NCBI RefSeq assembly: GCF_900111745.1
Contig: NZ_FOIJ01000001.1
Coordinates: forward strand, 62,001 to 126,000
From: Stigmatella erecta
GTDB taxonomy: Bacteria > Myxococcota > Myxococcia > Myxococcales > Myxococcaceae
Reading direction: 5' to 3'
DNA length: 64,000 bases
Part shown: positions 9,001 through 14,445 of the stretch, one piece after another
How positions within the stretch are numbered: the first letter of the stretch is position 1
How the letters are laid out: every line of letters starts with the position of its first letter
Made by a program: the position numbers and the translations under genes
The notes under the pieces: generated by a model
What the model saw: only the letters and a program-made list of their open reading frames with translations
The model's database searches: none
What the model was told of the DNA's origin: nothing

Positions 9001-11712
9001 CACCGCGGGCGCCCCTTCGAGCTGCCCTCGCCAGTACCGGAGGTGCTCCTCCAGGGCGCCACCCTGGAAACGTCCGCGCTGCCACGCCCCGTAGTCGGAG
9101 TACTGAATCGGCAGCCCGGGCAAGGCCGCGGGCTTGCCCGCCGTGTGAGCCTCGTAGAGCGCCGCCACCTCGCGGACGAGCACGCTCATCGACCAGCCGT
9201 CGGAGACGATGTGGTGCACCGTCAGGATGAGCACCTGCTCATCCGCGTGGGTGCGCAGCAGAACCGCTCGCAGGAGCGGGCCGTGGGCCAGATCGAACGG
9301 CAGGAGCGCCTCGGCGCTGGCGCGCCGCTGGACTTCCTGCTCGCGCTCGGCGGCCGGACGCGTGCGCAAGTCCTCGGTCACGAGCTGGAAGGACGCATCC
9401 GGGGCGATGACCAGGACCGCCGGTTCCTCGGCGTCCGTGGCGCGGAAGGTGGTTCGCAGCGCCTCGTGGCGGCGCACGATGTCCTGGAAGGTGCGCTCCA
9501 GGGCCGGGACGTCCAGGTGTCCCTTCAACCGGACCGCCGCGGCGATGTTGTACAGGGCGCTGCCGGGCTCGATGCGATCCAGCAACCACAGCCGCTCCTG
9601 CGCAGGGGACAGCAGGGGAGGCGTCCCCTCCGGCCTGCGCGGAATCGGAGGCTGGATCGCCGTCTCGGCCGCGCGGCGCTGGTGGAGCACCTGAGCCAGC
9701 TCGGTGAGCGTCGGCCCCCGGAGCAGCTCCTCCATGCGCACGGCAACGCCCGCATCCGTCTCCAGCTCATGCCCCAGCTCGAGCGCGGTGAGCGAGTCGA
9801 AGCCGAAGCTCGTGATGGGCTGGGCCGCATCCAGCTCCGCTTGCCGGACGCGCAGGCGCCGGGCGAGCCGGGTCCGCAACCACGCGGTGGTCTCTTCCAG
9901 AGAGGCCCCCGCCGCCAGCGCCGGGGTGTCCTGGGCCGAAGGGTCCTGCCCGTTCGCCGGCGTTTCCTGCTGCTCCGCTTGCCAGGCCGAGACGACGGCG
10001 AGCTCGCCCGCGCTGAAGCCCGCGCGGGTGGCATGGCGCTGGATCTTGCCGCTGGAGGTCTTGGGAATGCTGCCGGGCTCGATCAGCACGAGCGCGTGAA
10101 GCTGGACCTCGTGCAGCTCCGCCAGCCGCTGGCGCACCACGGCGGTCACCTCGGCGGGATCCGTCAGCTTGCGCGGATCCACTTCCTGAACGATGACGAG
10201 CCGCTCTTCGCCCTCGACATCCACCGAGAAGGCCGCCGAGCACCCTGGCCGCAGCGCGGGGTGGCTCTGTTCCACCGTCAGCTCGACATCCTGGGGGTAG
10301 ATGTTCCGGCCCCGGAGGATGATGAGGTCCTTGAGCCGCCCCGAGATGAACAGCTGGCCCTCGTGGAAGAACCCGAGGTCTCCCGTGCGCAAGAAGGTCT
10401 TCTGGCTGTCCCCGGCCACCCGCGCCTGGAATGTGCGCGCCGTCTCCTCGGGCTTGGCCCAGTAGCCTTGCGCCACGCTGTGGCTGCAGACCCAGATCTC
10501 TCCAATGGTGCCCGGTGCGCACGGCGTGCCGTCCGAGGGCGAGACGATCCGGATGTCCTCGCCCGGCAGGATTCCACCGCAGGCGACGAGGGTCTGTTCC
10601 TGGGCGCTCCCACCCGGCACCGCCTGTCCGAGTGACAGGGCCCTGGTGTCGAAGGAACGCTGGACGGTGGGGGCGCCCTTCTTGGCGCCCGAGACGAGCA
10701 GCGTCGCCTCGGCCAGGCCGTAGCATGCGTAGAAGGCGTTGGGGTCGAACCCGCTCGGCGCGAAGGCCTCCGCGAAGCGCGCCAGCGTCTCCGGCCGGAT
10801 GGGCTCGGCGCCGCTGAACGCCACTTCCCAGCGGCGCAGATCGAGCGCCTGCCGCTGCTCCGGCGTGCTCTTGCGGACGCACAGATCGAAGGCGAAGTTC
10901 GGGCCTCCGCTCACGGTGCCCCCGAAGCGCGAGACGGCCTCGAGCCACATCATGGGGCGCTTGAGGAAGTCGAGCGGGGACATCAGGACCGCCTGATACC
11001 CGGCGTAGAACGGCTGGAGGATGCCGCCGATGAGCCCCATGTCATGGTAGGGCGGCAGCCAGATGATGGCCGAGGAGTCCGTCCGGGTCTCGAACGCGCG
11101 GTGGATGAGCTCCAGGTTGTGCAGCAGGTTGCCGTGGCTGAGCATCACCCCCTTGGGGGTGCCCGTGGAGCCCGAGGTGTACTGCAGGAACGCCAGCGTG
11201 TCGGACGCGGATTCGGGCGGTTGCCAGTCGAGCCCCTGGGGCTCGGGGAGCGTGTCGGTGGCCACCCAGTGGAGCTCCTTGAGCTCCGGCGCCTGCTCGA
11301 ACAGCATCTCGGCGAACGAGGCGATGAACGAGGTGGTGAGGACCACCGTCGCCTGCGCGTCCGCGATGACCTTCCGGAGCCGCGGCAGCGTTCGCCCCAG
11401 CCGCATCGGGTCCGGTGGATAGGCCGGTACCGCGGTCCGCTGGGAGTACATGCACCCGAAGAAGCCCGCGATGTATTGCAGTCCGGGCGGGTAGAGCAGA
11501 ACCACCCGTGCGCCGGGGCGGGACACCTCCGTCAACGCTTCCCCGATGCGGCGAGCCCAGCGATCGAGCTCTCCGTGCGTCATCGTGCTGTCGGAACCGT
11601 CCTCCTCCAGGAAGGTGTAGAGCCGGGAGTTGGGCTGGGTAGCGGTTCGCTGGCGGAGCAGTTCAACCAGCGAAGCGGGAGAACGGGAGGACGCGCGATG
11701 CGCAACGGACAT
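1..11712 (-). CDS. Non-ribosomal peptide synthetase with FAAL loading domain (3' part beyond window)
   Basis: One frame stays open for 3,904 codons and runs off the left edge. Domains in order (residues approximate): fatty acyl-AMP ligase 1-585 (FAAL marks FYACYGLAEATL and GRLKDLIILRGRNIYPQD); ACP with FGFDSL, Ser640; C1 ~698-1140 (HHIVSDGWS); A1 ~1163-1645; PCP1 LGGHSL, Ser1692; C2 ~1752-2200; A2 ~2218-2690; PCP2 LGGDSI, Ser2751; C3 ~2820-3260 (HHAILDGWS); A3 ~3278-3765; PCP3 RGGHSL, Ser3818; start of C4 at the edge. Specificity residues aligned by eye to GrsA: A1 DASTLAAVCK (Tyr-like), A2 DAFWLGGTFK (Val-like), A3 DLTKVGEVGK (Asn-like). No E, MT or TE domain is visible. The ATG at 11712 is chosen because FAAL homology starts right after it; no clear Shine-Dalgarno precedes it. 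Predicted visible product: fatty acyl-Tyr-Val-Asn-peptidyl chain. Substrate calls are inference. Confidence 0.95.
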   Translation of the reverse strand, partial: MSVAHRASSRSPASLVELLRQRTATQPNSRLYTFLEEDGSDSTMTHGELDRWARRIGEALTEVSRPGARVVLLYPPGLQYIAGFFGCMYSQRTAVPAYPPDPMRLGRTLPRLRKVIADAQATVVLTTSFIASFAEMLFEQAPELKELHWVATDTLPEPQGLDWQPPESASDTLAFLQYTSGSTGTPKGVMLSHGNLLHNLELIHRAFETRTDSSAIIWLPPYHDMGLIGGILQPFYAGYQAVLMSPLDFLKRPMMWLEAVSRFGGTVSGGPNFAFDLCVRKSTPEQRQALDLRRWEVAFSGAEPIRPETLARFAEAFAPSGFDPNAFYACYGLAEATLLVSGAKKGAPTVQRSFDTRALSLGQAVPGGSAQEQTLVACGGILPGEDIRIVSPSDGTPCAPGTIGEIWVCSHSVAQGYWAKPEETARTFQARVAGDSQKTFLRTGDLGFFHEGQLFISGRLKDLIILRGRNIYPQDVELTVEQSHPALRPGCSAAFSVDVEGEERLVIVQEVDPRKLTDPAEVTAVVRQRLAELHEVQLHALVLIEPGSIPKTSSGKIQRHATRAGFSAGELAVVSAWQAEQQETPANGQDPSAQDTPALAAGASLEETTAWLRTRLARRLRVRQAELDAAQPITSFGFDSLTALELGHELETDAGVAVRMEELLRGPTLTELAQVLHQRRAAETAIQPPIPRRPEGTPPLLSPAQERLWLLDRIEPGSALYNIAAAVRLKGHLDVPALERTFQDIVRRHEALRTTFRATDAEEPAVLVIAPDASFQLVTEDLRTRPAAEREQEVQRRASAEALLPFDLAHGPLLRAVLLRTHADEQVLILTVHHIVSDGWSMSVLVREVAALYEAHTAGKPAALPGLPIQYSDYGAWQRGRFQGGALEEHLRYWRGQLEGAPAVLDLAVANPRPAVSSHRGASVEVQWSAQLMDRVRALAREQGVSPFVVLLSAYQLLLSRYSGQDDLCVGAPIAGRDRSETQALVGFFVNTLVLRTRLTGVSTFRELLARVRDVTLEAYAHQELPFEKLVEALRPARHQGASPLFQVVLAIEPDPLTEHTLPGLELRRLELPNRLIANDLHLALSERAGGLSGRLEYSTDLFSEETARQLVTHLGRLLEAAVAHPSAPLAELSLLDEAERHRLLVDWSGTRAGEAEELCAHRLFEAQASRTPEAVALTFEGAQLRYRELNAQANQLARVLRRRGVGPDVLVGLCLERSLDVIVGLLAILKAGGAYVPLDPTLPSERLAFILNDTRAPLVLTRRPLLTRLGEPVGQALCLEDLAGEAARESAEDLAGGATSRNLAYVIYTSGSTGRPKGTLLEHRGLCNTARETLAVMQLGVDSRLLQFFALSFDAAVSDIFPPLLSGATLCLVPKEKLLPGAPLTETLREQAITVVTLTPSVLAQLEPSEVPSLRTVLSAGEACPADLAARWAERVRFVNAYGPTEVTVCATLNPRMDPSRPTLGRPLAHVQVYVLDEALRPLPVGVPGELCVAGVGLARGYLGRPELTAERFVPHPFSTTPGARLYRTGDRVRFLPDGGLEYVGRIDHQVKLRGYRIEPGEIESVLRELPGVREAAVILREDSPGNPRLVAYVVAPPEAVRELRGLLTGRLPEYMVPAAFVRLEALPLTHHGKLDHKALPPPEDGRSTLGREYTAPRTDTERKLADIWEQVLQAGRVGIHDSFFELGGHSLMAARVIARIRSAFGVELPLRTLLIDAPNVAAMARRIDEATPSAKALPPLLRVSRAAPMPLSLAQERLWLADKLSPGSPIYNVPAALRMRGALHPPALTSALSGIVHRHEALRTVFREVDGNPVQVILPPGPVEVPLVDLSALPPQEAEAQARHLAREEAKRPFNLEQGPLLRTLLIRLSGQEHVLCLTLHHIVSDGWSGGVFLRELAALYGAHSQGVPSSLPELAFQYADYAAWHRDWLQSGVLTENLAYWRQQLAEVPTLQFRTDAPRPPGERFHGGGQHFFLPGELAAQLEALAQREGATLFMSLLAVFNVLLQRYTGQDDIAVGTDIANRGRDELEGLIGFFTNQLVLRTRMEGAPTFQELLGRVRQVALEAYEHQDTPFGRLVQELRTQRTATGQPLFQAKLVLENAPMPAMQLPGLTLELMEGESNGLARWDLLLIFVPGSEGLTVTAEYNTDVFDGEAMERLWEHFLVLARTVAAAPTRRIDTLPMLTGEEHRRLAAWNETPNRVQPGASVPARFEQRAELTPDAIAVTFEGRTLTYGELNRRANQLAHHLRGIGVGAGSRVALSLERSLEMVIGLLAILKAGGSYVPLDASYPAERVSFLLEEAQPAAIVTRSEIADELPAQWIQLVCVDTEQEAIARQPGHNPSHTVGPDSEAYVLFTSGSTGTPKGVAVPHRGILRLVLEPGYVRLSPEETLLQLAPLAFDASTFEIWGALLNGGRLVIAPPTPPSLDGLGELIQREQVNTLWLTAGLFHQLVDSHLGVLAPVRQLLAGGDVLSPPHVAQVLEAHPACRVINGYGPTENTTFTCCFPVTRREELRSSVPLGHPIPGTRVYVLNGALEQVPIGSPGELYAAGDGLAHGYLHRPELTAERFLPNPFSGTPGDRMYRTGDLCRMRRDGTLEFLGRADNQVKVRGFRIEPGEIESALRRHPAVQDAAVTVHEIAGEKSLVAYVTLEEGETLAIDGMKVFLSDKLPAYMVPAVLVVMEALPLTANGKVDRRALPAPDGSRPELGKAYEAPRTPAEKILAAVGAEVLGVETVGIDDSFFDLGGDSIRAIQFVARCRERGLELSVSTLLEKQTIRAIAESIQDAAPAATVAYAPFALVPPADRARLPADAVDAYPLAVLQAGMLFQSEYSQETALYHDAFSFHLELDADAGTLRQVLRELSQRHAVLRTSFDLARYGIPLQVVHREVEVPLHEEDLTHLPQAEQSTFLVQWLEQERSRPFTWDRAPLIRFALHRRSARTAQLSVIFHHAILDGWSFASLLAELFPRYLAARRGAALPVDLLAASYRDFVALERQTSESADAQRYWSEQLTQMSRAGSASAGRRRPVTEGSSPLLFREIPLAEEVSRGLRALAHQAGAPLKNVLLAAHLRVRSVLDGSPEVVTGFVSNGRPEVEDGERVLGLFLNSVPFCMRLGGGTWVELVQDVVAQERGLMPHRRYPMARLRQQLGGQPLFETLFNFVHFHVSEGLSHIEGVRLVEPYQETSWLDLPLDTTFSVNPESQSLKLTLRSNGREWDAAQLDEIAGYYLRTLSEMALRPEGRYEQLPLLGAQEKQQLLTEWNATRTAPREHTDVRALFEAQAGRTPDAIAVEFSGQTLSYRELNARANQLARHLQRLGVGPEVRVGLALQRRLDMVVGLLGILKAGGAYVPLDPSYPAERLAYILESSGARALVEHASIREQLPRTELPRVCLDEVDLSQEDTGNLGVPLDSGSLAYVLYTSGSTGKPKGVMVTHGGAVNYLVWSSEAYEAAGGEGAPVHSPLGFDLTITSLLTPLMTGGRAVLVPEGKGGEALANVLRTGSNYSIVKLTPTQLSLLELQLKDVDVAGKVRCFVIGGEALTEAMLAPWRERAPGTRFINEYGPTETVVGCSIHEVRPGEVLSGSVSVSIGRPIANTALYVLDAHGQPTPRGVPGELYVGGAGVARGYVNRPELTAERFVPDPFSPEPGQRLYRTGDVARWSEHGELEYLGRRDEQVKIRGFRIELGEVESVLGEHPAVKEAAVVVRQDGAERRLVGYVASQGPAPTASELREHLLTRLPEYMVPSAFVTLERLPLTPNGKVDRKALPAPEGELAAEGHYVAPRTPTEELLAGVLALVLDVPRMGIHDDFFLRGGHSLLAMQAIVRIRDAFQAEVSVRDFFEAPTVARLAERVERSRRERQGASRPPLVRIPRGGALPMSFAQHRLWFLEQFGQGNASYNIPA

Positions 11713-11718
11713 ATGGGC

Positions 11719-11751
11719 CAGTCTATTCAGTTTTGACAGTTTCAGAACAGT
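11719..11751 (-). promoter_or_regulatory. Phased ACTG repeats upstream of the NRPS start
   Basis: Read on the minus strand, the AT-richer stretch just before the NRPS start contains four ACTG tetramers with spacings of 11, 9 and 9 bp, i.e. near one per helical turn. The last lies only 7 nt from the ATG, where a ribosome site would be expected, and no Shine-Dalgarno is visible. This could be an activator site or coincidence in a short AT-rich patch. Confidence 0.25.
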
Positions 11752-11811
11752 GGGAACCCCGGCGGTCAGCCCGGTGGGAGACCAGGCCGCCGAGCGCGGG
11801 CGCGACGCAAC

Positions 11812-11838
11812 GGGTGCGCTGCTCATGGCAGCGCACCC
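11812..11838 (-). terminator. Perfect 11-bp hairpin between acylase gene and NRPS
   Basis: GGGTGCGCTGC, a five-base loop, then the exact reverse complement. It lies 25 bp after the acylase stop codon and about 100 bp before the NRPS start. There is no U-tract after it on the minus strand, so it may be a processing or stabilising hairpin, or a partial attenuator, rather than a classical terminator. Confidence 0.4.
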
Positions 11839-11862
11839 ACGCTTCGGGGGGAGACGGAAACG

Positions 11863-14343
11863 CTAGTCGGCCGAGAGGGTGACCTGCGTCAGGGCCGGGT
11901 CCGCGAGGATGTCCTCCTCGGTGAAGCGGACCGCGCGCCACTGCTTGCGCGCGAAGAGCTCGGTCTGGTCGCGGTAGTAGGGCGAGGCCGGATCCGAGGA
12001 CTCGCTGTACGTCAGCAAGGCCCGCGCATTCACGCCTTGCCCGGTGAACTCCAGGGCCATGAGGAAGCTGGAGCCGTTGGCGACGACGTAACCCTCGGAG
12101 GTCAAACCGGTTGCGGGGACGAGCACCGGGCCCCGGGCCGGAGGCTGATCGACGACCGTGGACTGCAGGGTGTCGTAGGAGATGACGTTGGCCACGCCGT
12201 CCCGGTGCAGGCCTCCGTGCAGGCCGATGCGCTTGTCACCCCGGGGGGCGAACTGCACGGTGGCCAGCGGGACGTCCAGGGCGATGTTCGCCCCCTGGAG
12301 CACGGTCACCGCCTGCGCGAGGTTGACCAGCGCCGGGTCCTCCCCCGTGGACGGGGCGGGCACCAGGGTGTTGGGCGTGGTGATGGGCGCGTCCGGGTTG
12401 AACCCCTGGAGGAAGAGCGAGCCCTTGTCGAAGAAGTGCGGCCCCGGGTAGATGCCGGTGAACTCACGCCAGAGCACCGCGCCGGTGCTGTCCGCGTCGA
12501 AGCGGCCGTTCCAGGCGCTGAGCGTCGCGCAGGCCTTGGTGAGGTCCACGGTCTTGCCGCCGTAGGTGGCCGAGGGCGTGCGCTGGCAGCGCTCCACCAC
12601 CTGGGCGAGCAGCAGCTCCGAGGTGATGCTGCGGTTGTTGAGAATCGCGGCCTGGAGCTCGTCGAGCGTGAACTTGCCGTCCGCGCCGGAGGCCCCCGCG
12701 GGGGTTACCTCGGTGAGCATCTGCATGTTCATGCGCGTGCGCGGGGACGGGGCCCGGCGCGCGAAGCCATGCATCGGCGAGAGCTCCGGCAGGGGCGCCG
12801 CCGGGTTGGTCAGCCAGTAGCTGTCGTTGGCGTTGAAGACGAAGTCCCGGCGCGACAGCTTCGGCGCCTGGGAGAAGGGCACCAGCCCAGGGGTCCGGGC
12901 CCCCGGCGCCTCCACCCACGCGTTGGCCGAGGTGCTGCCATCCAGCAGCACGAGGTTGGCCGAACGCAGCAGCTGGGTCGCCAGCGGGTCCGCGCCCGAG
13001 GAGGCCTTGAGCCAGGACTGGATGGCCGCGTTGCTCAGGTTGGGGGCCGCCGCGCCATCCACGTACCAGGTGGTGCCGTCACGGTCCGCCGCCACCGTGT
13101 TGACCCAGGGAATGCCCTGGTGGGTGGCGAAGGCCTCCTGGAACTCCTGCAGGTTCTTCGCCCGGTTCATCCCGTGGAACTGGGAGATCATCTGCGTGTT
13201 GGTCAGGTTCGCATCGCAATAGGTGTACGCGACCTGGGGGCTCCAATCCGCGGCGCCCGGAATGACGATGATGGGCCCGAAGTGGCTGCTGTAGAGCGTG
13301 CGCGTCAGCGGCACGAGCGAGCCGTCCGGCTGGAGCACGGAGACGGTGTGCGTGCGCGCCGTCAGCGGCCACTCCTTGCCGTCATAGAGGTAGTGGGTGG
13401 GCTTGCCGGGCGCGAGCTTGAGCCGGTAGAGCGTCATGCGCTGGCCGGCCGAGACCGTATGCGTCCAGGCGATGTGATCGTTGAAGCCGATGAGCACGCC
13501 CGGCACGCCCAGCAGTCCCACCCCGTAGACATTCATCACGCCGGGGACGGTGAGGTGGCTCTCCCAGAAACGCAGCTCGCCCTGCCACGGGAAGTGGGGG
13601 TTGGCCACGAGCATGCCCCGGCCCCCCTGCGCGCGCTCGGCGCCAATGGCCCACCCGTTGCTGCCGACGTCCCGCTCGCGCAGCGCCTGGAGCTGCTCCA
13701 GCGAGGGGGCCTCGAAGGTCTCCTGGGGCAGCGTGGTGATGCCCGGGGGGGCCGGAGGCTGGGCGGCGGCGATGGCGGAGATGAACTGGAAGCTGCTCGT
13801 GAGCAGCCCCAGGCTGATGTGATACGCCATCAGGTCCACTTCATCGATGGGCTTGGCCCACGCGGCGTTGGCGCACGCGGCGGGCAGGCCACCGGGGCCC
13901 GTCTCCTCGAGGTAGCGGTTGTAGCCCGCGACGTACCCCTGGAGCATCGTCCGGACGTCGGCCTTCAGCCGAGGCACGGCCTGGCGCGCGCGCGTGTAGA
14001 GATCCAGGGACAGGTAGCCGAGATCGCTGGCCACGTGGGCATTGCCGGGGCCCGGGCCCAGGTAGCGCGCGCGCTCGCCGCGGACCTTGATGACCTGATC
14101 CGCCAGGGAGCAGAAGTGGTCCTGGGCGAACGCATAGCCCTGGCCATACGCCACGCTGCCCAGGTCCTTGCCCGTGATGTGGGGGATGCCGTGACTGGTG
14201 CGCCGGATGGTGGCCTCGAAGCGAGGCCCCTGGGGTGGAGGCGGCGGCTGTGGCTCGGGGGTGTCCTCGCTGCAGGCCGTCACGGCGAGCAGCGCGAGCA
14301 GGGCAGCCACGGACCTCGGGGGCTTCCGGGTGCCGCGAGCCAT
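11863..14343 (-). CDS. Penicillin acylase/PvdQ-type N-terminal nucleophile hydrolase, lipoprotein
   Basis: 826 residues from the chosen ATG, which gives a clean lipoprotein signal (basic MARGTRKPPR, hydrophobic stretch, lipobox VTAC with Cys24). A second in-frame ATG 48 bp upstream would add a serine-rich lead; neither has a good ribosome site. The protein has the Ntn-hydrolase layout: alpha part starting with the RTSHGIPHI/AYGQGYAFAQD signature, a linker, and a beta part whose N-terminal nucleophile is Ser228 in DVGSNGWAIG, followed by VANPHFPWQ and the GFNDHIAWTHT segment. Family members cut amide-linked acyl groups (beta-lactams, acyl-homoserine lactones, pyoverdine precursor, aculeacin). 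Maturation by self-cleavage before Ser228 is expected. It lies between a CmlA-like hydroxylase gene and the FAAL-NRPS on the same strand, so deacylation or tailoring of that lipopeptide is a reasonable inference; quorum-signal cleavage is the alternative. Confidence 0.9.
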   Translation of the reverse strand: MARGTRKPPRSVAALLALLAVTACSEDTPEPQPPPPPQGPRFEATIRRTSHGIPHITGKDLGSVAYGQGYAFAQDHFCSLADQVIKVRGERARYLGPGPGNAHVASDLGYLSLDLYTRARQAVPRLKADVRTMLQGYVAGYNRYLEETGPGGLPAACANAAWAKPIDEVDLMAYHISLGLLTSSFQFISAIAAAQPPAPPGITTLPQETFEAPSLEQLQALRERDVGSNGWAIGAERAQGGRGMLVANPHFPWQGELRFWESHLTVPGVMNVYGVGLLGVPGVLIGFNDHIAWTHTVSAGQRMTLYRLKLAPGKPTHYLYDGKEWPLTARTHTVSVLQPDGSLVPLTRTLYSSHFGPIIVIPGAADWSPQVAYTYCDANLTNTQMISQFHGMNRAKNLQEFQEAFATHQGIPWVNTVAADRDGTTWYVDGAAAPNLSNAAIQSWLKASSGADPLATQLLRSANLVLLDGSTSANAWVEAPGARTPGLVPFSQAPKLSRRDFVFNANDSYWLTNPAAPLPELSPMHGFARRAPSPRTRMNMQMLTEVTPAGASGADGKFTLDELQAAILNNRSITSELLLAQVVERCQRTPSATYGGKTVDLTKACATLSAWNGRFDADSTGAVLWREFTGIYPGPHFFDKGSLFLQGFNPDAPITTPNTLVPAPSTGEDPALVNLAQAVTVLQGANIALDVPLATVQFAPRGDKRIGLHGGLHRDGVANVISYDTLQSTVVDQPPARGPVLVPATGLTSEGYVVANGSSFLMALEFTGQGVNARALLTYSESSDPASPYYRDQTELFARKQWRAVRFTEEDILADPALTQVTLSAD

Positions 14344-14445
14344 GGGAGAGAAGAACGAGGAGGAGGATCGGGGCAGGCTGGCAGGAAGCATGAGGAGCGG
14401 ACGCTAGGAAAACAGTCTTGACGGGGTCAATGGGGGGGACGGCTC

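Noticed and set aside
3796-10635. A 2,279-codon open frame on the plus strand
   Set aside because: It is in exact antisense register with the NRPS frame; high third-position GC keeps that antisense frame open. Its translation has no domains and odd His/Arg/Gln-rich composition.
1-11712. Thioesterase, epimerisation or methylation domain in the synthetase
   Set aside because: None is visible in the covered part; the end of the protein lies outside the window.
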